Source: Sambucus nigra | Taxonomy: Eukaryota > Streptophyta > Magnoliopsida > Dipsacales > Adoxaceae | Reading direction: 5' to 3' | Length of the DNA stretch: 64,000 nt | NCBI GenBank assembly: GCA_949130495.1 | Contig: OX422221.1 | Span: 152,997,741 to 153,061,740 of the forward strand | Shown: positions 11,778 to 23,149 of the stretch, piece by piece | How positions within the stretch are numbered: position 1 is the first letter of the stretch | Layout: every line of letters begins with the position of its first letter | Program-made: the position numbers and the translations under genes | The notes under the pieces: generated by a model | The model's input: only the letters and a program-made list of their open reading frames with translations | What the model was told of the DNA's origin: nothing | The model's database searches: none

Positions 11778-13440
11778 TGACAACGTTATAAGCAATGATG
11801 GATCCTCGAGTTTTAATTTTCACAATTAAACACAATTATAATTTCCTTTTAAACTAAATCTCGATGTGGAAGCGTAAAAGGTGATGGGATGGTTCAACTT
11901 AAATAAACAAATTACCATAGTTTTAATTTTCTTAAAATTAAACACAAGTGAAATTAACTTAAACACACACAATAATTAACTTTCACTTAAACCAATGTTA
12001 ATTCAATTCAAGCCATAGAATTTTCCTAAGTCATAATTATCCATATTTCGAAGTTAGGCCAAACCAAATTTTAGCAAATGACTTGAATAAACCAAATTTA
12101 CCCAATATTTAATTTAAGTCCAAATTAAATTGAGTGTGATAATTAAACCGAATTTTATCTTGAAATTATCCTAAGCATGCATTCTAAATTATTGTGCAAG
12201 ATAAAATAAACCAATCACACTACGCCGCGATGTACGAGGAAAAACCCAAGACGGGAAAAAAACCTCGGACGGCCCTAGCCACAAATTCACTACATACGGA
12301 ATTACAAGTACAAGACAAAAGACTTACAACACACGACTCGATCCCTCTCAAGCCCCGATGCTTCTTCTCGTAGAAACCTCTTCCTAGCGAATAACCTTGG
12401 AACACCACCGCGGTCTCGGAATCCACCGATAGGACTTTATATGGTCACCGTCACCCGTACATGAAGCCTTTCTTCACGTGGGTAAAATAAAACAAACTTC
12501 TCTTCAATTCGGTGTAGAGAAAACCAGTGCCAAACTCCAAGCAATTGATATGTATATAAGAACTTGGAATAAACACAATTGGGTGTTAACTAGAGTGATG
12601 AAGGATTTTCTCTTTGAAAATTAGCACTCAAAACATGAACATTTTCCTAAATTAATATTGCTCTCAAACCACTCTCTAAGAGATGAGATAGAATGGAAAT
12701 AATTATGTAAAAGTTAAGTTGGAAAATGATCTTCCCGCACATGATAAAGTCTTAAAAGTTGGTTAAAAACTAAGTGGGGAAGTGGGTGAAAAACTGCCAA
12801 AAAACTGCCAAAAACTGTTCCCGCCTTGCATCTCGCTTGAACGACATTTCGTTCGAACGAAATTCTCGTTCGAACGAGACTTCTAACGACATTCCAGATT
12901 GAACTCGTTAGAATCTCGTTGGATATCTCGTTCGAACATAAGGTTAGTTCGAACGACATATCGAACGACATTCCAGTGGCCTAATATGGGAACTCGTTGG
13001 CAGGTTCGTTCGAACGACATTTTCGTTCGAACGACAATCTCGTTCGAACGACTATATCGAACGAAAAACCAGAAAGTTTAAATATTCTTTTTTAAGCCCA
13101 GAAAACTTTATAAACATTTATTTAAAGTTTTAATTAATTCTTTCTTAAAACAAAACGCAGTTTTTATAAAACCTAACACCCAATAAACAAGTTCCAAGCA
13201 CCTATATATATATAATTGCATTCATACCTTTGGACCATGGAACCATAGTTGATAACGTAGAAACGAGGCACGCAAACCGGCACATTTGATGAAGCTTTAT
13301 ACTCTTTTCCGCTACGTCTTCAACAAACACTTCATAGGCTTGAGAGTATTACAATTACATACTATCCTATGAATAAATATTTTTGTCCGAAATTGAGCCA
13401 ACACAATACATGGACTCAATTGGAAATTTTTGTTCTTACA
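11778..13440 (-). repeat. Gag-only element, 3' LTR (in minus orientation)
   Basis: The LTR pairs with 17,028-18,683. The plus-strand read begins TGACAACGTTATAAG and ends TTGTTCTTACA. It contains an array of CGTTCGAACG palindromes at about 12,829-13,060. Confidence 0.9.
12829..13060. repeat. CGTTCGAACG palindrome array (LTR copy 1)
   Basis: At least five perfect copies of the 10-bp palindrome CGTTCGAACG plus several partial copies lie within 230 bp. Repeated short palindromes upstream of the core promoter are a described feature of Sirevirus LTRs, which supports the lineage call. The equivalent array in the other LTR is at 18,085-18,305. Confidence 0.8.
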
Positions 13441-13455
13441 AATCTCCCCCTTTGG
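13441..13455 (-). other. Polypurine tract of the gag-only element
   Basis: On the minus strand CCAAAGGGGGAGATT ends directly at the 3' LTR start TGTAAGAAC. Confidence 0.8.
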
Positions 13456-15011
13456 CAATTCTGGGAGAAAAACCAAACAAAAATCCTAAAGGGCCGTCAA
13501 ACTCACTAGACTCAAAACATAACCCACCCCAACTTGACTCAACCTAAGGATCAAATGCTTTGCCATTGAAAGATGCCGTTTTTAGAAGAATTACTGCACA
13601 CTTAAGCATTCTATCAAACGCATAGGGAATATCAAAGTGTTAAGACATTAAAGCACATGAGCAAAAAAAGCATAACTAATCCAAGATAAATACCAATAAT
13701 GAAGTTTAAGCTTGGATGGACTAGAAAACAAGGCAAAGACAAACAAATATCATATATATATATATAAATACTAGAAATATACCAATAGAGTACTTGCATA
13801 TATATATAGATATAAACACACACATGACACAAAATACAATAAGTTTTTACACTCGTATGGCAAAAATGTGTCATATGAAAGCGGAAGTGTAGGGGTGTGA
13901 ACTAGCAACAATTAAATTTAGACCCAAACACTTAATAAACATTCACGGAGTTCTCATTTGATTGCAAACTTTATCACATTTAAATATAACCTCATGTGAG
14001 AATATGAAGATTGAACTCAATGAACAAACATACACAATGCATACAAGCCTAGCATATTGATGATTCTACAAACCAATAGAGTCATGACATGAAATACGCA
14101 ACTAGGATAAATGGACATTGTGCAAACCGTTGATATACCATCCAATCTCCCTCAATTTGCATTTATATTAAATTTGAATGAATATATCAATCAAGCATAG
14201 GCCTCGGCAAATTTATTTTCTTTCAATGCCATATTTTCTGTTTTTAGGCCTTTGGACCACGTATTTCTTTTAGGTCCATTCCAAACGGTGGCTTACAATC
14301 GCAAAGGATCACTTAGTCCTTTCGGAGCCCTTCCCCGTGCACATTTAGATATATAATTTTTATCTCACAAAGCTCACGTGCAACGGATTGTGACATGCAC
14401 TAGTCCTCCTAGGTCATAGATATGTGGATGACTAGATTAGTAGGAGAACACCTCAAAAAGCTCAAATATAACATGTGACATTAAGATTTCAAAAGAGCTC
14501 GTGCATGTGTGAAAAGAGGCATATAAAAATAGAATCCATTTAAATAATACAAAATCCAACTGCTCCACATAAAACATGGTAAAGAATATTTTAAGGATTG
14601 AAAATCTAAACCAAAAGTTCTAGCCACGTTGGAGCGTAAAAGATGGAATTCAAACACAAGTATATGCCACTTAAAGTGTGTCAAACTAAAATACACACAT
14701 AAAAAATCTTTTTGAGTTTTTAACATTTTTCACCAAAAATAAATATCTATACTCAAAAGAATAAACAAAAATCATTTATATTTTTCATTAAGCTTAAATG
14801 AAATAAATAAAACACAAATGATAAACAAAAATCTTTTTATATTTTTCAATTAATTCAAACACAAAATATAATACAAAAGATAAACAAAAATCATAATTCT
14901 AGCATGGGATAAGCATGGATCAAAGACTAGAAAACGATTAAACAAGCATACATTTAGCATGTGAATATAGCATGAAGTACAAACGCTAAAGTATGCAAAA
15001 GAATAACACAT
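13456..15011 (-). mobile_element. Non-coding spacer between gag and 3' LTR
   Basis: This is 1.56 kb of AT-rich sequence where pol would lie in an autonomous relative. No protease, integrase, RT or RNase H motif was found in any frame. A (TA)n stretch occurs near 13,753-13,766. A minus-strand frame at 14,481-14,726 has no recognisable domain. Confidence 0.65.
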
Positions 15012-16970
15012 TCATCCTTTAGATTTAGCAAGGGAGGAAGCATGTGAAAGTAAATGAGAATCAAAAACCCTATTTTGCAAGGCAACCAAGTCGGATTTCC
15101 TAACCCAAATTAATGAAGAATGATTATCTTGGGGTGTTGGAACTTTAACTACCGTGGTTACTTTACTATGGGATTTTCTAGAAATTCTTTTAAGATCAAA
15201 TTTTTTTTTCCTAAGATGACCTTTTCGACCACAATGTGTACAAGTAAAAACATGTCGAAAAGATTTACCTAAGGAGTGATCTCTAAAATCTTTCCTAGAC
15301 GATTCTCCTAAAACATTGGTTTTGGCATTATGAGAAAATTCATTACAAGTATTGAAGCCTAAACCACACGTATCATTTTTAATTTGGACCATTCCTAAGA
15401 TTTTATCGAGTTTTTCCGAAAAACACTCCTAATCAAATTTGACATTACTAGAGTCTTTTAATTTATTTTGCAATTCTAAAATGTTAGACTCTAATAAAAC
15501 ATTTCGCTCTTCAAAAGCAAGAAGCTCCTTTTTCAAAGATTCCATTAAACTCCTAAGGCTATCTCTTTCGCCTTCTACATATTCAAGCTTATCTTGAAGA
15601 GTCCTCTCACGTGTCCTAAGGTTTTCTATTAAAGCACTTTCATCAACGACCTTGACACTCTCTCTTAATCTAGCTTCTAACTTCAAATTAGCTCTTTTCA
15701 ATTTAATAGATTCTTTATAAAGTTCTTGAAAAGCATTTTGAAGTTCACTCACATTAACCTCTTTTTCATTTTCACTCTCTCTTTCTTCTCCACTCTCACT
15801 ATCATCAAAAACAAGAGAATCATAAACAATGACCTTGGAAGTGTCATGTGTTAAAGTTTCATCAATCGATGAGTTCTCACTATCACTCACATGACTAGCC
15901 ATAAAAGCCACAAAATTAGGCTTAGTGGGGGAATCGGGTCCCTCTTCCTTATCACTATCACTAAGGGTCGCATTATATGCAATGGGTCGTTTACCCTCTT
16001 TCCTTAGTTTAGTGGGTCACTCATAAGCCCTATGGTCATAACCTTCACAACCAAAACACTTATTAGACTCGTCCCTATCTAAACTTTCATTACTAGGTTC
16101 AGGGATCTTCTCGGCTTTAGGGATCTTCTCACCTTTGTCGTGCTTAGAAGTATCAAATTTCTTAAAGTCGTTTTTAAATTTATCTTTGTTAATTTTAAGA
16201 AATTTTCTAAATTTACGAGCAAACAAAGCCATGTCTTCCGAGTCACTATCACTTTCTCTCTCTACTACTTGTTTGACCTCTTTTTGGGCGTTAAAAGCAA
16301 TACCCTTTTCAATTTTCTTTTCAGTTTTAGAGGGAAACATATCTAGTTCATAGGTTTGTAAATCACCTACAAGCTCTTCTAATTTCGTAGAGGCTAAAGA
16401 TGGTAAAGAATTTAAAACGATCACTTTTGGAATAAATCTATCGGGTAGGGACCTTAAAATTTTCTTTACAACACCGTCGTCAGGTATTTTCTCTCCCAAA
16501 TTAAATGATGAATTAACAATATCGGAAAGTCTAGCATAAAATTCATCAAAGGTTTCTTTTTCATTCGTTTTGATAGTTTCAAATTGAGTGGTGAGGTTTT
16601 GGAGTTTCAAAGCTTTAACGACACTAGTTCCTTCATGAGTTAGTTGTAAAATATCCCAAGCTTCTTTAGCGGTTTCACACGTCATAATACGTCGAAATTC
16701 ATCCGGTGTGACAGCGCTAAACAAGGCATTCAAACCACGGGAATTAAAATTAGAAAGTTTAAACTCATTTTCCGTCCATCTATCGGCAGGCTTGGGAACA
16801 CGTTCATTTTTAACTAAATAAGTTTGTGGGGACCACCCGTTAACAACAGATATCCAAACTCTCTCGTCGATAGATTTTAGTGCCGATTTCATTCGCGCTT
16901 TCCAATACGCGTAGTTAGAACCATCGAAAATAGGAAATTTTGAAAATGGGGAAAATTCCATTTTAGCCAA
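15012..16970 (-). pseudogene. gag: Sirevirus-like gag, 653 codons with two in-frame stops
   Basis: A single minus-strand frame runs from ATG at 16,970 to the stop at 15,012, broken only by TGA at 16,017-16,019 and TAG at 15,429-15,431. The N-terminal ~230 residues are a UBN2/DUF4219-type copia capsid region (FPIFDGSNYAYWKARMKSAL, AKEAWDILQ, LPDRFIPKV). A first CCHC knuckle (CFGCEGYDHRAYE) follows, and the first stop falls exactly where its last Cys should be. Next comes an acidic serine-rich stretch and a coiled coil (about residues 390-510). A second knuckle (CTHCGRKGHLRKK) lacks its final Cys. Two knuckles separated by a coiled coil match Maximus/SIRE gag architecture. The frame is otherwise open, so inactivation seems recent. 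Gag would form particles and bind the element RNA. Confidence 0.85.
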
Positions 16971-17011
16971 AAATTATTTAAAGGATCTTTAACGAAATAA
17001 TTTATCGCTTT

Positions 17012-17025
17012 GGCTCTAACACCAA
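17012..17025 (-). other. Primer binding site of the gag-only element
   Basis: On the minus strand TTGGTGTTAGAGCC lies two bases after the LTR end. It is the initiator-Met primer-site consensus with two transitions. Confidence 0.7.
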
Positions 17026-17027
17026 TT

Positions 17028-18683
17028 TGTCAACGTTATAAGAAATGATGGATCCCCGGGTTTTAATTTTCACAATTAAACACAATTATAATTTCCTTTT
17101 AAACTAAATCTCAATGCGGAAGCATAAAATGTGATGGGATGGTTCAACTTAAACAAACAAACAAATTACCAAAGTTTTAATTTTCTTTAAATTAAACACA
17201 AGTGAAATTAACTTAAACACACACAATAATTAATTTTCACTTAAACCAATGTTAATTCAATTCAAGCCCTAGAATTTGCCTAAGTCATAATTATCTATAT
17301 TCCGAAGTTAGGCCAAACCAAATTTTAGCAAATGACTTGAATAAACCAAATTTACACAATATTGAATTTAAGTCCAAATTAAATTGAGTGTGATAATTAA
17401 ACCGAATTTTATCTTGAAATTATCCTAAGCATGCATTCTAAATTATTGTGCAAGATAAAATAAACCAATCACACTACGCTGCGATGTACGAGGAAAAACC
17501 CAAGATGGGAAAAAAACCTCGGACGGCCCTAGCCATAAATTCACTAGATACGGAATTACAAGTACAAGACAAAAGACTTACAACACACGACTCGATCCCT
17601 CTCAAGCCCCGATGCTTCTTCTCGTAGAAACCTCTTCCTAGCGAATAACCTTGGAACACCACCGCCGTCTCGGAATCCACCGATAGGACTTTCTATGGTC
17701 ATCGTCACCCGTACATGAAGCCTTTCTTCACGTGGGTAAAATAAAACAAACTTCTCTTCAATTCGGTGTAGAGAAAACCGGTGCCAAACTCCAAATAATT
17801 GATATGTATATAAGAACTTGGAATAAACACACTTGGGTGTTAACTAGAGTGATGTAGGATTTTCTCTTTGAAAATTAGCACTCAAAACATGAACATTTTC
17901 CTAAACCAATATTGATCTCAAACCACTCTCTAAGAGATGAGATAGAATGGAAATAATTATGGAAAAGTTAAGTTGGAAAATGCTCTTCTCGCACATGATA
18001 AAGTCTAAAAACGTTGGTTAAAAACTAAGTGGGGAAGTGGGTGAAAAACTCCCAAAAAACTACCAAAAACTGTTCCCGCCTTGCATCTCGTTCGAACGAC
18101 ATTTCGTTCGAACGAAATTCTCGTTCGAACGAGACTTCTAACGACGTTCCAGATTGAACTCGTTGGATATCTCGTTCGAACATAAGGTTCGTTCGAACGA
18201 CATATCGAACGACATTCTAGTGGCCTAATATGGGAAATCGTTGGCAGGTTCGTTCGAACGATATTTTCGTTCGAAAGACAATCTCGTTCGAACGACTCTA
18301 TCGAACGAAAACAAGAAAGTTTGAATATTCTTGTTTAAGCCCAGAAAACTTTATAAACATTTATTTAAAGTTTTAATTAATTCTTTCTTAAAACAAAACG
18401 TAGTTTTTATAAAACCTAACACCCAATAAACAAGTTCCAAGCTCCTATATATATATAATTGCATTCATACCTTTGGACCATGGAACCATAGTTGATGACG
18501 TAGAAACGAGGCACGCAAACCGGCACATTTGATGAAGCTTTATACTCTTTGCCGCTACGTCTTCAGCAAACACTTCATAGGCTTGAGAGTATTACAATTA
18601 CATACTATCCTATGAATAAATGTTTTTGTCCGGAATTGAGCCAACACAATACATGGACTCGATTGGAAATTTGTGTTCTTACA
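17028..18683 (-). repeat. Gag-only element, 5' LTR (in minus orientation)
   Basis: This is a direct repeat of 11,778-13,440 with scattered differences. The minus-strand read begins TGTAAGAACACAAATTTCC and ends CTTATAACGTTGACA. The palindrome array is at 18,085-18,305. Confidence 0.9.
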
Positions 18684-18821
18684 CAGAGGGACGCCAAGCA
18701 TAGGAGTTACATTTCGATGACGTGATGTAGTTGTTGTGGAAGCTAAAGGATCTTGGTATTAGACGCCTCCACATTTATCCTTGGTTCCTTTAGGGTCATT
18801 CATATTAGTTAGAGAATGGTT
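18684..18821 (+). repeat. Family A 3' LTR, resumed and then truncated
   Basis: GGACGCCAAGCATAGGAG and the following bases match 4,525-4,650 of the 5' LTR. The match is lost after TCATTCATATTAGTTAGAG, so the last ~370 bp of the LTR are missing. Confidence 0.8.
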
Positions 18822-18885
18822 ATGTCTTTCATATCAGTTAGAGCATGGTTTATTTAGGTTCATTCATATCAGTTAGAGCATGGTT
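18796..18885 (+). repeat. Three direct copies of a ~26-bp LTR segment at a junction
   Basis: TCATTCATATTAGTTAGAG with AATGGTT (18,796-18,821) is followed by two closer matches to the LTR (18,825-18,850 and 18,859-18,885). The 5' LTR has one copy near 4,631. The triplication sits exactly where the LTR ends and Helitron coding sequence begins. Confidence 0.75.
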
Positions 18886-21800
18886 CATTTAATTTTTGCC
18901 TTCACATCTACTGGTGCAATCGAAGACAATAGTATAAATAATGGTTTTGCTCCATACATCTACCGTATATGTGGACAAAATCATCACAAGATCGGTTCAC
19001 TATTTCCCGTAACAGGAAAACCTCTAAATTTTGCAAATCTTTACATCTATGACATTGAAAATGAGGTGAGCAATCGAATAAGATCCTTAGGTGGGGATAA
19101 CAGTTCATCTAGACTTGATTTAACCGTTGTGTCTGATCTGCAGATGATGATTGATAGAAACAATGATCTTGTTAAAGTCTTCAGGATAGCTCGAGATCAT
19201 TTCAATGAATCTGATGTTAATACCGTATGAATAAGAATTCTTCGACAAAGAATCTCTGACCCAATAATTTAGAATTCGCCCAGCGCAACGGAGATTGCAG
19301 AAATAATCGCTGGGGATTTTACTGAAGATAGTTCGAGCAGAGATGTCATCGTTGAGAATATGTCTCTTGGATTGCAACGAATAAGTGAAATACACCCCTA
19401 ATTCATGGAAATGAAATACTTGCTTATTTTCCCATACAGAGAAGATGGATTCCAACTCGGCATAAAATCTTGAAAAATCCTCGGAAATAGACCAACCAAA
19501 AGAAAATGTGCGACTATGAGAGAGTACTATGCTTACAGGCTACAACAACGTAGAAACGAAGGCCAAACTCTGTTGTTAGGCGGTCGGCTATTCCAACAGT
19601 ACCTAGTAGATGCATACACAAGCATAGAAGAGGAAGGACTACAATGGGTTCGTTCAAACCGAACAAAATTACTGGCTGAATTGTATAAAGGAATAAAATA
19701 TGCGGTATTGTAAGGATATTGTACACCATCATCTGTTGGAAATAGTATTGTTCATCCATCAAGCTTCACAGGCGGTCCTAGATATATGGCCCAAAACTTT
19801 CAAGATGCAATGGCGATTTGTAGATTGTTTGGCAACCCTGACTTATTCTTAACATTCACCGCAAATCCGAATTGCCCAAAAATTACAAATTTCTTATCTT
19901 TAAGCGGACAAATCCTTACTGAAAGACCCGATATTGTGTCAAGAGTCTTTAAAATAAAGCTTGATGCATTATTAAATGACCTTATAAAGAAAAATCACTT
20001 CGGGCGTGTAATTGAGGGTATATCTACTTCTTATCACAAAAAATCTATATAACATTTATAATATAAAGTAATAAGACACTTCCTATAAATCTACATATTA
20101 AATACTGATACCTTAAATACTTCTTTCAACCAATGCACCGATATATACGATTGAATTCTAGAAAAGAGGTCTACCACATGCACATATCCTTCTTTTCATG
20201 AATTCAGTTGCTAAGCAGCCAACCCCATCGGACGTTGACAAAATAATATCTGCAGAAATATCCGATTATAAATCAGACGCCATTAGATATGCCGTTGTAT
20301 CTCAATTCATGATCCATGGTCCATGCGTACATGCTAATCCAAACTCACCATGCATGATAAATGAATTTTTCTACAAGCACTTCCCAAAGCAATACTGTAA
20401 TCGAACGACTTTGGATGATAACGGTTTCCCTGTTTTTAGGCGTCGAGACAATGGAAGACATGTTATAAAAATGGGCCTAAAGGCTGACAACAGATTTGTG
20501 GTACCACACAATCTCGATTTGGTTGTTAAATATCAAGATCATATAAATGTCTAATGGTGCAACAAGTCAAGGTTAATTAAATATTTGTTCAAATATATTA
20601 ATAAATGACATGACGGAGCAAGAGTTGTACTTGAGCATGCTGAAGAGAGAACATCTGGTAATGGTGAAGATCAACCATTAACAGTCGATGAGATTAAAAA
20701 CTTCCTAGATTGTCGATACTTATCTTCATGTGAAGTGTGTTAGAGAATATACGAGTTTGATATAAAATATCGAAGCATTAGGGTTGAACGACTTACATTC
20801 CATCTGCTCGAAGAACAAATTGTGACTTTAAGGATTCAGATCATGTTGACACTGTGATTGATAGAATTGGCATAGAGAGGACCATGTTTACATAATGGGT
20901 GGTTGCAAACATCAAGTATGAAGATACAAGAAAATTAACATATGCGGAATTTCCAAAATAGTGGACTTAAAATTTTTTATAGAAGCACAGGACAGGAAAA
21001 AAGTCAGGTACATGCCTTGGTCATATTGTATATGCACATCCAGCATCTGGAGAAAGATTTTACTTAAGATTATTGTTGAACGTTGTCCGAGGAGCAAGGA
21101 GTTATGAAGAGGTGAGTACTTTTGACAGTGTTATATACCCAAATTACAAAGCTGCATGTTATGCTAGAGGCCTACTTGAAGATGATAAAGAATGGCATGA
21201 TGCAATTTTACAGGTTTCTCAATGGTTAACTGGCCATCAGTTACGAGAACTGTTCGCATTAATTATAATGTTTTGTGGAGTTAACGATCCCGAAAAGCTG
21301 TGGGAAGCACATTGGGATTCGTTATCACACGACATACTTTATCAGCAAAAGAAGTTGTTAAATTTTGATAATCTGGTCTGGAGCGAATGCTCAAATTCGT
21401 AATTACACCCTACATAAACTACATGAGATTCTTAAGAAAAATGGTAAGTCATTATCTTATTTTCCCCCAATGCCAAAGCCCGACCCATCTCTAATACGTG
21501 ATCGAAGGAATCGTTTGTTAATAGAGGAGTTATGTTACAACAAAAAGGAGATGGAGGATGAAAACGCCAATCTATTCAGCGGTCTTAACGTTGAACAACT
21601 CAATGTATATAATGTTGTGATGCAATTTGTATATGAAAAGAAATGAGGGATTTACTTTGTTCAGGGGGTTAGGGTAATAGGGAAAACTTACTTACACAAG
21701 ACCATCCTTGCACGTTTAAAGTCTGAAGGAAAAATTTCCTTAGCAGTTTCTTCGTCAAGCATTGCTCCTTTGTTACTTCCCGAAGGCCGTACTACACATT

Positions 21801-22965
21801 CAAGATTCGCAATTCCAATTGAAATTAATGTGGATTCAACTTGCAATATTCACCAAGGAACCCAGTTGGCATATTTGATAAAAAGGCCAAGTCTAATAAT
21901 ATAGGATGAAGAACCAATGAATCATCGTCATGCTTTCAAAGCTCTTGATAAAACTCTTAGAGATATTTTGCGTTCAGACATCGAAGATTCATTATAGAAA
22001 CCATTCGCGGGTTTAATCGTGCTTCTAGGAGGGGATTTGAGACAAACTCTGCCCGTTGTGTGCAATGGGATCATAGAAGACATAGTTAAAGCCTTTATCA
22101 ACAAGTCCTACCTTTAGGACTCATGTTGTGTTTTAAGCCTCGCACAAAGTATGCGCATACATTACTCTGTAGCGTTCACCGAATGGGAATTATCTACGGG
22201 AGATAGGAAAATACTAATAGATTCATTCGATGAAGATGAGGAACCTTGTTGGATTAAAATTCCAAACTACTTCCTTATTGATCAAACCGATGACCACATC
22301 CCACGAATCGTCTCCTGTACATACCCAAATTTACTGAAGAATTATCAAGATCCATCATATTTGAGGGGAAGAGCGGTATTGACACCAACTAATCAAACAG
22401 TTGAAGAAGTCAACGATTACATGCTTCGGTTAATACCAAGGGAAATAAATACATACCTTAGTTCAGATTTCGTATCCAAGATGTAAGGAAACATTCAAGA
22501 CCAAGATTTAATGTTCCCACCAGAATTCCTCAACACTTTGAAGTTCACAAGAGTTCCAAACCATGAACTAGAATTGAAGGTCGGTTCACCAATTAAGCTT
22601 CTTAGAAACATCAATTAATCAACTGGAATTTCCAATGGAATTAGGCTAATAATAATGCAAGTGGCTTCTATGGTAATTAAAGAAAAAATCATTACAGGAT
22701 CACACGTAGGAAACAAGGTCTTCATACCAAGGATAATAATGTCCGCAACTAATTCAAATTGGCCATTTGTTATGCAAAGAAGATAATTCCTAGTCAGGAT
22801 TTCATTCGCAATGACCATCAATAAGATTCACGGACAAACATTGGATTAAGTGTGGATATACCTTCCTAAACTAATGTTTAGTCATGGCCAACTCTACGTG
22901 GTTGAGTCCAGAGTGAAGAGTAGTTTGGGTTTGAAGTTCTTCATTAACAATGAAAATAAATAACA
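18886..22965 (+). pseudogene. Helitron Rep/PIF1-like helicase, decayed
   Basis: The start lies inside the Helitron_like_N domain (FAFTSTGAIEDNSINNG, GQNHHKIGSLFP, ANLYIYDIENEV near 18,890-19,070). REYYAYRLQQRRNE (19,518), FTGGPRYMAQNFQDAMAICR (about 19,765) and FGNPDLFLTFTANPNCP follow. The HUH nuclease motif is at 20,177-20,185 (GLPHAHILLF). The helicase half includes GARSYEEV and PNYKAACYARGLLEDDKEW (about 21,090-21,195), a damaged Walker A (GVRVIGKT near 21,665), a damaged Walker B with an in-frame stop (II*DEEPM, about 21,900), GGDLRQTLPVV (22,030) and FAMTINKIHGQTL (about 22,803). At least ten stops or frame shifts are spread along it. The protein would nick, unwind and transfer the element by rolling circle. 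Roughly the first half of a full Rep is absent. Confidence 0.85.
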
Positions 22966-23149
22966 TTACAACTACACGAAAAAAACATTGTGCGTGAACA
23001 AGTACTATCCCTGTTAAAAAATGGTAAATAATTACAAATACAGTTTATGATATCATGTAATATACAAATATTATTTTGCAAAAATTCATAGATAGAAATG
23101 AATTCGTCCATGGAAATCATATATATAAAGAAGTTTTAAACAAATGCAA

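Larger units (their letters stand above)
11778..18683 (-). mobile_element. Gag-only Sirevirus-like LTR retrotransposon (TR-GAG type)
   Basis: This complete 6.9-kb insertion in the family A 3' LTR has two ~1.66-kb direct LTRs (11,778-13,440 and 17,028-18,683), TG/CA ends and a 5-bp target-site duplication with one mismatch. On the minus strand the order is 5' LTR, primer site, gag, ~1.6 kb of non-coding sequence, polypurine tract and 3' LTR. The gag resembles the Maximus/SIRE lineage of Ty1/copia, with a UBN2-type capsid region, two zinc knuckles and a coiled coil. No protease, integrase, RT or RNase H is present and there is no room for them. Gag-only elements of this sort are known as TR-GAGs and depend on pol from a partner. 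Confidence 0.85.
1..18821 (+). mobile_element. Family A Ty3-like LTR element, decayed, with nested insertions
   Basis: The sequence at position 1 onward recurs near 10,195 onward, which defines a long LTR pair. The 5' LTR runs from outside the window to 5,021. A primer site follows at 5,024, the internal region is 5,022-9,254, and the 3' LTR starts at 9,255 (TGTAATACC). An intact LTR would be about 3.0 kb. The internal region ends with the TTTCGGGACGAAATTC signature and a G-rich polypurine tract, which is typical of plant Tekay/Del-type chromoviruses. No gag or pol reading frame survives and stops are dense in all frames. A solo LTR interrupts the 5' LTR and a gag-only element interrupts the 3' LTR. 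The 3' LTR is truncated near 18,821 where Helitron sequence begins, so no outer target-site duplication can be read. Confidence 0.85.

Noticed and set aside
12829..13060. Regularly repeated short palindromes that might suggest a CRISPR-like array
   Set aside because: Spacing is irregular, the words are 10-bp perfect palindromes inside an LTR, and the setting is a plant genome.
12220..17680. Paired 68-codon frames at 12,220-12,426 and 17,474-17,680
   Set aside because: They are the same LTR segment in two LTR copies; no recognisable domain.
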